From: Sphingomonadales bacterium
GTDB lineage: Bacteria > Pseudomonadota > Alphaproteobacteria > Sphingomonadales > Sphingomonadaceae
Length of the DNA stretch: 32,817 bases
Assembly (NCBI GenBank): GCA_018971065.1
Contig: JAGWVC010000040.1
Span: forward strand, 1-32,817
Direction of reading: 5' to 3'
This document shows, piece by piece, positions 8,017 through 16,021 of this stretch; the first letter of the stretch is position 1, and the number at the start of each line of letters is the position of its first letter. The notes below the pieces were generated by a model that saw only the letters and a list, made by a program, of their open reading frames with translations, was not told where the DNA came from and did not search any database. The position numbers and the translations under genes are program-made.

Positions 8017-8277
8017 TTACAGGGCGGCGACGCGCTTGGTGAGACGCGAAAGCTTGCGCGAGGCAGTGTTGGCGTGAAGCACGCCGCGCGCCACGCCGCG
8101 CGCCAGTTCAGGCTGCGCATCGGCCAGCGCGGCCGCAGCCGCCGACTTGTCGCCACCGTCAAGCGCGGCCTCGACCTTCTTGACGAAGGTGCGGATGCGC
8201 GACAGGCGGTTGCCGTTGATCAGGGCGCGATTTTCGTTGCGGCGGATGCGCTTGCGGGCTTGCGGCGTATTGGCCAT
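8017..8277 (-). CDS. rpsT: 30S ribosomal protein S20
   Basis: An 86-residue, strongly basic protein that binds 16S rRNA in the small subunit. The N-terminus [18 protein letters not shown] and the C-terminal [17 protein letters not shown] are typical of S20, and the length is the family norm. A GAGGA Shine-Dalgarno lies about six bases before the ATG at 8277. It is transcribed towards dnaA with its own strong terminator, and probably from its own promoter at 8364-8392. In E. coli, S20 synthesis is autoregulated at translation; nothing here shows whether that holds. Confidence 0.97.
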   Translation of the reverse strand: MANTPQARKRIRRNENRALINGNRLSRIRTFVKKVEAALDGGDKSAAAAALADAQPELARGVARGVLHANTASRKLSRLTKRVAAL

Positions 8278-8363
8278 GTTCGTCCTCTGTCGGGCCGCCG
8301 TAGCGGCATCAATACTGCGAAATTCGGTGATGCCTGGCAGGCACGCCCACCGGGAAAGCGCGG

Positions 8364-8392
8364 CCCTTAGCGTTGGGTAGGCGAATCGTCAA
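8364..8392 (-). promoter_or_regulatory. Probable rpsT promoter with a GANTC site
   Basis: On the minus strand TTGACG (bases 8392-8387) is followed after 17 bases by TAAGGG (8369-8364). The -35 box matches five of six consensus bases; the -10 box is weak but resembles the loose CTA-type boxes of alphaproteobacteria. The spacer begins with ATTC, creating a GANTC methylation site at 8383-8387. It lies between the end of mutM and rpsT and would give a leader of roughly 80 bases. Confidence 0.45.
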
Positions 8393-8423
8393 GGCGAAGT
8401 GCGGGCCTCGGGGCCGATCGCAA

Positions 8424-9245
8424 TCACTTCTGGCACTTCGGGCACCAGAAGCTGCTGCGGCCGCCCTGAACCACGCGGGCGACGGCACCCTTGCAGCCGG
8501 GCGTGGCGCACGGCTGACCCTCGCGGCCATAGACCTGCCAGTTGGCGGCGAAATAGCCGAGTTCGCCGTTGGGCTGGGCATAATCGCGGATGGTGGAGCC
8601 GCCGGCGGCGATCGATTCGGAGAGAACGTCGCGGATCGCGGGGACGAGGCGGCCCAGTTCGCGCGCCGTAACCTGGCCGGATTCGCGCAGGGGGCTGACA
8701 CGGGCGCGGAACAGCGCTTCGCAGACATAGATGTTGCCAAGGCCGGCAATGATGCGCTGGTCCAGCAGCATCGCCTTGATCGGCGCGATGCGGTGGCGCA
8801 GCGAATCGGCAAGGTGGCGCACGGTGAGGCCATCCCCCAGCGGTTCGGGGCCGAGCGCGGCGAACGGCGGGAAAGCATCGAGCGCGGCGGTATCGACCAG
8901 ATCGACCGACCCGAAGCGGCGCGCATCGTTGAGCGCGAGGACGCGGCCCGAGGCGGTTTCGAGCACGAGGTGATCGTGCTTGTCGGGCGAATCGGGTTCG
9001 ATCCGCCAGCGGCCCGACATGCCGAGGTGGAAGATCATCGTGGCGCCGCGATTGGTGTGGACGAGCCCGTACTTGGCACGGCGCGCAAGGCCGGTGACAA
9101 CGGCGCCAGTGAGCGCCTGGCCGAGGCCGGCGGGAAACGGGCGGCGCAGGTCGGGCCGGTTGATCCGCACGGCGGCGATCTCCTCGCCTTCGAGGACGCG
9201 GGCGAGGCCGCGAACGGTGGTTTCGACTTCGGGTAATTCTGGCAT
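8424..9245 (-). CDS. mutM: Formamidopyrimidine-DNA glycosylase
   Basis: A 273-residue base-excision repair enzyme (Fpg) that removes 8-oxoguanine and formamidopyrimidines and then cuts the abasic strand. The N-terminus MPELPEVE carries the catalytic Pro2 and Glu3, exposed after removal of Met. RRAKYG supplies the conserved lysine, and LDQRIIAGLGNIYVCEALF is the helix-two-turns-helix region. The C-terminal zinc finger is present, but its first pair is C-x4-C (PCATPGC) instead of the textbook C-x2-C; the second is CPKC. It is divergent from ubiE, with only 54 bases between the start codons, the usual fpg/ubiE arrangement in alphaproteobacteria. Confidence 0.97.
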   Translation of the reverse strand: MPELPEVETTVRGLARVLEGEEIAAVRINRPDLRRPFPAGLGQALTGAVVTGLARRAKYGLVHTNRGATMIFHLGMSGRWRIEPDSPDKHDHLVLETASGRVLALNDARRFGSVDLVDTAALDAFPPFAALGPEPLGDGLTVRHLADSLRHRIAPIKAMLLDQRIIAGLGNIYVCEALFRARVSPLRESGQVTARELGRLVPAIRDVLSESIAAGGSTIRDYAQPNGELGYFAANWQVYGREGQPCATPGCKGAVARVVQGGRSSFWCPKCQK

Positions 9246-9299
9246 GATTCAGCGCTACCAAGCTTTCACGTCGGGCGAAACTCTCCTAAGGCGCCGGGC

Positions 9300-10037
9300 A
9301 TGACCGAGACCGAGACCGCCTCCTTCGGCTATGAGGACATTGCCGCCGACGAAAAGGTTGCCCGCGTCGGCGCCGTGTTCTCCAGCGTCGCGAAGAAATA
9401 CGACGTGATGAACGACGCGATGTCGGTGGGGATGCACCGGCTGTGGAAGGATCAGTTCGTGCGGCGGGTGAAGCCGCGCAGCGGCGAGCAGATCCTGGAC
9501 ATGGCGGGCGGCACCGGCGACATCGCATTCCGGCTGGCGAAATCGGGCGCGGCTGTGACGGTTTCCGACATCAACCAGGACATGCTGGACGTGGGCGTGG
9601 AGCGCGCGGTTCAGCGGGGCGTGAGCGGGCTGGTGTGGTCCTGCCAGAACGCCGAAAGCCTGGCGTTCCCCGATCGCGGCTTCGATGCCTACACGATCGC
9701 GTTCGGCATCCGCAACGTGACCCATATCGACCGGGCGCTGGCCGAAGCGTACAGGGTGCTGCGGTTTGGCGGGCGGTTCTTCTGCCTGGAATTCTCGACC
9801 ACGACCTGGCCGGGGTTTCGCGAGGTCTACGACGCCTATTCGCACAAGCTGGTGCCGAAGATCGGCCAGATGATCGCCGGGGATGCCGATTCGTACCGCT
9901 ACCTGATCGAATCGATCCGGCGGTTTCCGCCGATGCCCGAGTTCGAGGGGATGATCCGCGCCGCCGGGTTCACGCGCACCAAGGTAGAGCCGATTTTGGG
10001 CGGGCTGGTGGCGATTCATTCCGGGTGGAAGGCTTGA
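9300..10037 (+). CDS. ubiE: Ubiquinone/menaquinone C-methyltransferase UbiE
   Basis: A 245-residue SAM-dependent methyltransferase of ubiquinone biosynthesis that methylates the quinone ring carbon of the demethoxy intermediate. The SAM-binding motif is DMAGGTGDIA (about 67-76). Further UbiE signatures are YDVMNDAMSVGMHRLWKD near the N-terminus, AFGIRNVTH in the middle and SYRYLIESIRRFP near the end. The start is ATG 9300. The stop TGA overlaps the TTG start of ubiB, so the two quinone genes are coupled. Confidence 0.97.
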   Translation: MTETETASFGYEDIAADEKVARVGAVFSSVAKKYDVMNDAMSVGMHRLWKDQFVRRVKPRSGEQILDMAGGTGDIAFRLAKSGAAVTVSDINQDMLDVGVERAVQRGVSGLVWSCQNAESLAFPDRGFDAYTIAFGIRNVTHIDRALAEAYRVLRFGGRFFCLEFSTTTWPGFREVYDAYSHKLVPKIGQMIAGDADSYRYLIESIRRFPPMPEFEGMIRAAGFTRTKVEPILGGLVAIHSGWKA

Positions 10038-11590
10038 CCAGCGCCACGACCCATATTGTCCGGCTGCTGAAGTGGGGGCGCACGCTGGCCCGGCATGGGG
10101 CGCTGCGCATCATCGAGGATGGGGCGAACACCCCTGCCCCGGTGCGACGGCTGTGCCGGATCGCGCGATTCGGCACGGTGCAGCCCAAGGTGCCCGACTA
10201 TGCCGAGGCGTTTCGCGCGTGTGGGCCGGCGGCGATCAAGCTGGGACAGACGCTGGCAACCCGGCCCGACATTGTCGGCGAGGAGGCGGCGCGCAACCTG
10301 CTGATGCTGCAGGACAGCCTGCCGCCGGTGGATTTCAGCGCAATTCGCCACGAGATCGAGGCGAGTTTCGGCAAGCCGGTGAACGCCCTGTTCGCAAGCA
10401 TCGACCCGGTGGCGGTGGGCACGGCGTCGATTGCGCAAGTGCATCGCGCGGTGACGCCCGAGGGGCGCGACGTGGCGGTGAAGGTGCTGCGGCCCGGCAT
10501 TGCCGAACGGTTCGCGCGCGACCTTGAAACGTATGAATGGGCGGCGGCGCATCTGGAGGCGCTGGGCGGCGAGGCGGTGCGGCTGCGGCCGCGCGCGATC
10601 ATCGCCAACCTGAAGCGCTGGACGCTGCGCGAGCTGGACCTGCGGCGCGAGGCGGCTTCCGCCAGCGAGCTGGCCGAAGCGGTGGGCGGGGTCCAGGGCT
10701 ATCGCATTCCGGCGATCGACTGGGACCGCACCAGCGGCCGGGTGATGACGCTGGAGTGGATCGACGGCATCAAGGTTTCCGACCACGCCGCGCTGATCGC
10801 CGCCGGGCATGACCTGCCGCGCATCGCGCAACGGCTGGTGCTGGCATTCCTGACCCAGGCGATTCACGCTGGGTTTTTCCATGCCGACATGCACCAGGGC
10901 AACCTGTTCATCGAGCCTGACGGGACGATCGCGGCGATCGACTTCGGCATCATGGGACGGATCGACCGGCGGGCGCGGGTGTGGCTGGGCGAGATCATCT
11001 ATGGGCTGAACACCGGCAACTATCGCCGGGTGGCCGAAATCCATTTCGAGGCGCAGTACGTGCCGGGTTATCACTCGCTGGACGAGTTCGCGACCGCCTT
11101 GCGCGCGGTGGGTGAGCCGATGCGCGGCAAGCCGGTACACGAGGTCTCGGTGGGCGGGATGCTGGACGGGTTGTTCGCGATCACCCGTGATTTCGACATG
11201 CAGGTCCAGCCGCACCTGCTGCTGCTGCAGAAGACGATGGTGATGGTGGAAGGGCTGGCCACCGCGCTCGATCCGAAGATCAACATGTGGGACACGTCCG
11301 GCCCGTTCGTGGCCGAGTGGATGCGCGATGAGATGGGGCCGGAGGCGTTCCTGGCCGAGCGGCTGCGCAAGGATGTGGGCACGCTGGCACGGCTGCCCGA
11401 TCTGGTGCGGCGGATCGAGGAGCGGTTCCCGCCCAGGGGCGGCGCGCCCGATGCGCCGCCACTGCCGCATGTGCCGCTGATCTGGGATCGTGGTAAACGG
11501 AATGCTAACCCTTGGCTTGCATACCCCCTGTGGTTTCTGTTGGGGGGTCTTGCCGCATGGGGGCTGATGCGACTGCACTGGGGGCTGTAG
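10034..11590 (+). CDS. ubiB: UbiB, atypical kinase of ubiquinone biosynthesis
   Basis: About 518 residues of the ABC1/ADCK/UbiB family, needed for ubiquinone production and acting at the inner membrane, probably as an ATPase. The TTG at 10034 is preferred because it overlaps the ubiE TGA and follows GGAAGG; GTG 10025 is the alternative. Family motifs: KLGQ (69-72), the loop GTASIAQVH (129-137) that replaces the kinase glycine loop, Lys150, the ELD motif (200-202), HADMHQGN (283-290) and DFG (303-305). In most homologues HADMHQGN reads HADLHPGN. A hydrophobic segment at the extreme C-terminus (AYPLWFLLGGLAAWGLM) is the membrane anchor. Its 3' end overlaps the next gene by 34 bases. Confidence 0.95.
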   Translation: MTSATTHIVRLLKWGRTLARHGALRIIEDGANTPAPVRRLCRIARFGTVQPKVPDYAEAFRACGPAAIKLGQTLATRPDIVGEEAARNLLMLQDSLPPVDFSAIRHEIEASFGKPVNALFASIDPVAVGTASIAQVHRAVTPEGRDVAVKVLRPGIAERFARDLETYEWAAAHLEALGGEAVRLRPRAIIANLKRWTLRELDLRREAASASELAEAVGGVQGYRIPAIDWDRTSGRVMTLEWIDGIKVSDHAALIAAGHDLPRIAQRLVLAFLTQAIHAGFFHADMHQGNLFIEPDGTIAAIDFGIMGRIDRRARVWLGEIIYGLNTGNYRRVAEIHFEAQYVPGYHSLDEFATALRAVGEPMRGKPVHEVSVGGMLDGLFAITRDFDMQVQPHLLLLQKTMVMVEGLATALDPKINMWDTSGPFVAEWMRDEMGPEAFLAERLRKDVGTLARLPDLVRRIEERFPPRGGAPDAPPLPHVPLIWDRGKRNANPWLAYPLWFLLGGLAAWGLMRLHWGL

Positions 11591-12717
11591 CGGCGCCGGG
11601 GGACCGCTTTGCGGCGTGGCCCCGCCGCGATGCCATGCTGGCGCTGCTGGCCGTGCTGGCGCTGCTGGTGGCAGCGGCGCTGGTGCCGCTGACCGTGGGC
11701 AAGGGCGAGATCGCGACGCCGCCGTCGATGGTGGTGGCGCACGGCGCGGCGAAAGTGCGCCCGCGCGACGATGACCTGAAGCTTTACGACAACGCCATCC
11801 GCCGCATCCGGCATGGCGAGCACTACTATGACTTCATCGCCGACGAGCATCGCCGCGCGGCTTATCCGCTGCGGCCGGGGCTGGCGGTGCGGCTGCCGAC
11901 GCTGGCCTATCTGGACGCGGCAATGGGCGTGGACGGCGACGGGCCGACGCCGATCGCCACGGGGGCGGCCGTCGCGCTGATGCTGGGCGTGCTGGCGGCG
12001 TGGTGGGGGCGGCTGGGCGCGGAACTGGGGTCGGGCGCCAAAGCGGCGCGGCTGAAGCGGTTCGGGATTGCGCTGTTGTTCCTGGGGGCGTCGCTGGGAC
12101 TGAATCGCTATTACTTCGTGCTGCACGAGTTGTGGGCGGGGATGCTGATTGCGCTGGCGATCGGGCTGCATCGGCCCGAGGAGCGCGGCGGGAAGTGGCT
12201 GGCGGCGTGGCTGGCGACGGCGCTGGCGCTGGCGATCCGCGAGCATGTGCTGCCGTTCGTGCTGCTGCTGGCGGTCTATGCCGCGTGGCGGCGGGCGTGG
12301 CGCGAGTGTGCCGGGTGGTGTGCGCTGGTGGTGCTGTTCGCGGGGGGGATGGCGCTGCACCTGCACATGGTGGCGCTGCATACGCTGCCCACTGATCCGG
12401 TGGGGCCGTCATGGCTGGCGCTGCGCGGACTGGGCGGGTGGCTTTCCAACGTGGTGCTGTCGAGCAACCTGCGGTTCCTGCCGCATTATGTTGCCGGGCC
12501 GCTGGTGGTGCTGATGGTGCTGGGGTTTGCCGGGTGGCAGAGCCGGCTGGGCGCGTTCTGCACGCTGCTGTACCTGGGCTATGGCCTGCTGTTCATGATC
12601 GCCGGGCGCAACGACAATTTCTATTGGGGCGCGGTGATTGCCCCGGCGATGATGGTGGGGCTGGCATTTGCGCCGATGGCGCTGGCATCGCTGGTGCGGG
12701 TGGCGCGCGGGCGATGA
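11557..12717 (+). CDS. Polytopic membrane protein, possibly GT-C glycosyltransferase-like
   Basis: A 386-residue protein with about eight to nine hydrophobic segments. The ATG at 11557 has a run of six G upstream and lies inside the end of ubiB. TM1 (about residues 27-46) is followed by a long loop containing RDDDLKLYDNAIRRIRHGEHYYD. An acidic pair followed by a D/Y-rich stretch after the first membrane helix is the layout of GT-C glycosyltransferases (GT87/ArnT-like families), which use lipid-linked sugars at the membrane. That assignment is inference from layout; I do not recognise the family by sequence. The acyltransferase gene overlaps its stop (ATGA), suggesting both modify a common envelope glycan or lipid. 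Confidence 0.7.
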   Translation: MGADATALGAVAAPGDRFAAWPRRDAMLALLAVLALLVAAALVPLTVGKGEIATPPSMVVAHGAAKVRPRDDDLKLYDNAIRRIRHGEHYYDFIADEHRRAAYPLRPGLAVRLPTLAYLDAAMGVDGDGPTPIATGAAVALMLGVLAAWWGRLGAELGSGAKAARLKRFGIALLFLGASLGLNRYYFVLHELWAGMLIALAIGLHRPEERGGKWLAAWLATALALAIREHVLPFVLLLAVYAAWRRAWRECAGWCALVVLFAGGMALHLHMVALHTLPTDPVGPSWLALRGLGGWLSNVVLSSNLRFLPHYVAGPLVVLMVLGFAGWQSRLGAFCTLLYLGYGLLFMIAGRNDNFYWGAVIAPAMMVGLAFAPMALASLVRVARGR

Positions 12718-13886
12718 GCCTGACGGCGTTCGCGCTGGCGCTGGCGGCGGCATGGGGCGCGGCGCTGGGCGTGGGCGCGGTGCTGGCGCGCGCCGGGTTT
12801 CCGGTGCCGGATGCGGCGCGGCGGATCGGCGCGATCGACGGCTTGCGCGGGGTGCTGGCGCTGGCGGTGGTGGGGCATCATTTCGCGCTGTGGCTGGGCA
12901 CGCAGGCCGGCCTGCCTTGGGCGCCGCCGCTGGTGCCGTTCGTGAACGAGCTGGGCGCGGGCGCGGTGGGGCTGTTCTTCATGGCGACCGGGCTGGTGTT
13001 CCATCCCGTGGTGCGCGCCGGGTTTGCGGCGACCGACTGGCGCAAGGTGATGCTGTCGCGGGTGTTCCGCATCGTGCCGGCGGTGGTGGTTTCAGTGGGG
13101 ATGGTGCTGGCGGTGGTGTGCTGGCGGACCGGACGACCGCCCGACCGGGGCGTGATCTGGCCCCTGGTGGGGTGGATCGGCGCGTTCGACGAGCCGCCGC
13201 TGCTGGGATACCGGGACAGCGGGCGGATCAATGCCTTCGTGCTGTGGTCGCTGCATTTCGAGTGGCTGTTCTATCTGTTGCTGCTGCCGGTGCTGGCGCT
13301 GGCAAGCGACGCGGCGCGCGCGGTGCGATTGCCGGCGTGGAGCGTGGCGGCGGCGTTCCTGCTGGCGTCGCTGGTGGCGCGGTGGTGGTATGCGCCCGAT
13401 GCGGCGGCGCATGACCTGCTGCTGTACCTGCCGCTGTTCGCCTGCGGGATGATCGCCTGGGAATGCCATGCCAGCGCGGCGGTGCGGGGCTGGCTGATGC
13501 GGCCGCTGCCGCGCGCGGCGGCGCCGGTGGCGCTGTTGGCGGGCATGGCGCTGGCGCGCTATCCGCATGGCGCGGCGCTGCCGCTGTTCGCGTTCTTCTT
13601 CGCCAGCGTGGCGTGCGGGAACCGGCTGGGCGGGTTGCTCTCCTGCCGGGCGGCGCGGGTGCTGGGCGAGTGTTCGTTCGGCGTGTACCTGCTGCACGGG
13701 ATCGTGCTGGACGGGCTGTTCACGGCAGGCGCACCAGTGCCGGTGACGATGCTGCCGGTGGCGGCGGCGGGCGTGGTGCTAATGGCGGCGGCGGTTCACC
13801 TGACGGTGGAGCGGCCGATGATCGCTGCCGGGCGACGCCTGTCGCGCCGCCCGGGCCGCGTGGTTCAGTCCTTCAGCAGTTCATAG
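12714..13886 (+). CDS. Acyltransferase family 3 membrane protein (OafA/YrhL type)
   Basis: A 390-residue integral membrane protein with about ten predicted helices. Acyltransferase-3 proteins transfer acetyl or other acyl groups onto sugars of LPS, capsule or secreted glycans at the inner membrane. Marks seen: IDGLRGVLALAVVGHH near residue 40 (the conserved Arg and the catalytic-type His), LFFMATGLVF (usual form FFxxSG), the VFRIVPA motif and, near the end, GECSFGVYLLH. ATG 12714 overlaps the stop of the preceding membrane protein by four bases. The 3' end overlaps the convergent hyuA gene by 22 bases, leaving no terminator between them. The acyl donor and acceptor are unknown. Confidence 0.9.
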   Translation: MSLTAFALALAAAWGAALGVGAVLARAGFPVPDAARRIGAIDGLRGVLALAVVGHHFALWLGTQAGLPWAPPLVPFVNELGAGAVGLFFMATGLVFHPVVRAGFAATDWRKVMLSRVFRIVPAVVVSVGMVLAVVCWRTGRPPDRGVIWPLVGWIGAFDEPPLLGYRDSGRINAFVLWSLHFEWLFYLLLLPVLALASDAARAVRLPAWSVAAAFLLASLVARWWYAPDAAAHDLLLYLPLFACGMIAWECHASAAVRGWLMRPLPRAAAPVALLAGMALARYPHGAALPLFAFFFASVACGNRLGGLLSCRAARVLGECSFGVYLLHGIVLDGLFTAGAPVPVTMLPVAAAGVVLMAAAVHLTVERPMIAAGRRLSRRPGRVVQSFSSS

Positions 13887-15937
13887 TCGCCGGCGTCATC
13901 GACCTTGGCGGTCCAGCCCGGATAGACGACGATGGTGGTGAAGGTTTCCTCGATGATGGCGGGGCTGGACACGACATCGCCGGGCTTCAGCGTGGCGCCG
14001 GCATAGACCGGGGTTTCGGCAAAGCCCTGCCCCAGGTTGGCGCGGCGGGTCTTGAACGGGCTGGGCTTGCCCGGCGCCGTGGTGAAGCCGCCGCCGACGC
14101 CGGGGCTGGGCGTGCCGACATGGGTGGAGAGGCGGACGCCGACCACCTCCGGCGTCTCGTACTCGCGGATGTGGTTGTATTCGGCCATGTGGCGGGCGTT
14201 GAACAGCTCGATCGCGCGGACACCGAGGCCGGCATCGACGAACGACAGATCACCCAGGGTACCGTCGTGCTTGATGTCGAAGGTCAGCGCGAAGTTCTGG
14301 CCACCATAGCGCATGGCGAGCTGGTAGTTGGCGTTGACCTTGTCCACGCCATAGCCGGCATCGGCGAAGTAGCGCCTGGCCCGATCGGCCAGATCGCCCC
14401 ACATCGCCTTCAGGCGATCGAGATCGAGCTGGGTGGCCTTGGCGTGGTACGAGCGTTCCTCGTCGATCATCGGGTTCGCCACCAGTGTGCCGAGCGCTGA
14501 GAACGTGGGCGAGGCCTTGGGGACGAGGACGCGGGTGATGCCGAGGTCTTCGGCCTGGATGGCGGCGAAGGCGGGGCCGTTGCCGCCATAGGCGAGCATG
14601 GTCAGATCCTTGGGATCGATGCCCTTGCCGGCGGTGGTGCGGCGCACGCCCTGCGACATGTTGGCGTTGACGACGCGCCAGGCGTCGAACGCGGCGGTTT
14701 CGGCATCGGTGCCCATTTCCGCGCCGATGGCGGCGAAGGCTTCGGCAACGCCGTCCTTCTTCAGCCGGAAGCTGCCGCCGGCGAAGCCTTCGTCGGTGGA
14801 AAGGATGCCGAGCATGACCAGCGCGTCGGTGACGGTGGGCTGGGTGCCGCCGCGACCATAGGCCATCGGCCCGGGTTCGGAGCCAGCCGACTTCGGCCCG
14901 ACCATGAGTTCGCCCGACTTGACGTGGCAGATCGAGCCGCCGCCGGCGCCGAGGGTTTCGACTTTCACCATCGGCACGCCGATCAGGTAGCGGTGGTGCA
15001 TGTTCCAGCCGGCTTCGGCGGGCGCCGAACCGTCGAGCACCAGCGACATGTCGTACGAGGTGCCGCCCATATCGACGCAGAGCAGGTGCTTGGCGTTCTT
15101 GGCGACGCCGACGTGCGCCGAGCCGACGACGCCGCCGGCGGGGCCGGAGGCCAGCACGCGGATGGGGGAGCCGGCGATGTAGTCCACCGTCATCACCCCG
15201 CCGCTGGCCTGCATGACCATGAGGTGGCTGCGATAGCCGCCGTCCTTGAGGCGGGTGACCAGCTTTTCCAGGTACGACGTGACGCGCGGGGCGACATAGG
15301 CGTTGACCACGGTGGTGCTGGTGCGGTCGTACTCGGGCGCGCGCGGCAGCACTTCGTGGCTGAGCGAGATCTGCGCGTTGGGCAGTTCTTCCGAAACCAG
15401 TTCGCGGACGCGCTTTTCGTGTTCGGGGTTCACGAACGAGAACAGCAGCGAGACCGCGACCGATTCGACGCCCTGCTTGCCGAGACGGCGGGCGGCTTCG
15501 CGGACGGTGGCTTCGTCGAGCGCTTCGTGGACGGTGCCGTCGTGCAGCAGGCGTTCCTTGACGGTCATGCGGCGGCGGCGCGGGGTGATCTGCTTGGGCG
15601 GGGCGAGGCGGACATCCCAGATGTCCTCCTTGTGGCCGCGGCGGTATTCGACCTCGTCACGGAAGCCTTCGGTGGTAATGAGGCCGGTGTGGGCGCCGTT
15701 CATCTCGATCAGGGTGTTGTCGGCAATGGTGGTGCCGTGGACGATGGCTTCGCACTTGCCCAGGAAGGTGGCGAGATCGAGTCCTTCCTTCTGCGCGAGG
15801 GTGCCGAGGCCTTCCATCACGCCCAGCGAGCGGTCCTGCGGGGTGGACAGGTTCTTGTGGAGGATGACTTCGCTTCCTTTGAGCATGGCGAAGTCGGTGA
15901 AGGTGCCGCCGATGTCGATCCCGATGCGGTAGGTCAT
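13865..15937 (-). CDS. Hydantoinase/oxoprolinase A-type subunit
   Basis: A 690-residue protein of the HyuA/5-oxoprolinase N-terminal family, ATP-dependent enzymes that open cyclic amides or carboxylate ketones together with a B subunit. The ATG at 15937 follows GAGGGA. The ASKHA-type nucleotide fold is shown by IGIDIGGTFTDFAM at the N-terminus, VHGTTIADNTLIE, VLASGPAGGVVGSAHVG and CVDMGGTSYDMSLV in the middle, and LAYGGNGPAFA further on. The partner gene lies directly upstream, with 84 bases between them. The family covers hydantoinases, 5-oxoprolinases, acetone carboxylase and acetophenone carboxylase. Sequence inspection cannot choose between these, so no gene symbol is given. Confidence 0.9.
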   Translation of the reverse strand: MTYRIGIDIGGTFTDFAMLKGSEVILHKNLSTPQDRSLGVMEGLGTLAQKEGLDLATFLGKCEAIVHGTTIADNTLIEMNGAHTGLITTEGFRDEVEYRRGHKEDIWDVRLAPPKQITPRRRRMTVKERLLHDGTVHEALDEATVREAARRLGKQGVESVAVSLLFSFVNPEHEKRVRELVSEELPNAQISLSHEVLPRAPEYDRTSTTVVNAYVAPRVTSYLEKLVTRLKDGGYRSHLMVMQASGGVMTVDYIAGSPIRVLASGPAGGVVGSAHVGVAKNAKHLLCVDMGGTSYDMSLVLDGSAPAEAGWNMHHRYLIGVPMVKVETLGAGGGSICHVKSGELMVGPKSAGSEPGPMAYGRGGTQPTVTDALVMLGILSTDEGFAGGSFRLKKDGVAEAFAAIGAEMGTDAETAAFDAWRVVNANMSQGVRRTTAGKGIDPKDLTMLAYGGNGPAFAAIQAEDLGITRVLVPKASPTFSALGTLVANPMIDEERSYHAKATQLDLDRLKAMWGDLADRARRYFADAGYGVDKVNANYQLAMRYGGQNFALTFDIKHDGTLGDLSFVDAGLGVRAIELFNARHMAEYNHIREYETPEVVGVRLSTHVGTPSPGVGGGFTTAPGKPSPFKTRRANLGQGFAETPVYAGATLKPGDVVSSPAIIEETFTTIVVYPGWTAKVDDAGDYELLKD

Positions 15938-15972
15938 TTGATTCGTCCCTCTGTGGGGTGGGCACGATAGCG

Positions 15973-16008
15973 CCCCCTCTCCCAACCCTCTCCCCGACGG
16001 GGAGAGGG
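15973..16008. repeat. Palindromic intergenic repeat, copy A
   Basis: Between the two hydantoinase genes lies a near-perfect palindrome of two 11-base arms around one base (15986-16008: CCCTCTCCCCG A CGGGGAGAGGG), preceded by a partial copy of the left arm (CCCCCTCTCCC from 15973). It resembles the short CTCCCC/GGGGAG palindromes dispersed in intergenic DNA of many proteobacteria. In the hyu transcript it would form a stable hairpin that could protect or separate the two messages. Confidence 0.65.
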
Positions 16009-16021
16009 CTCCAAGCTGCTG

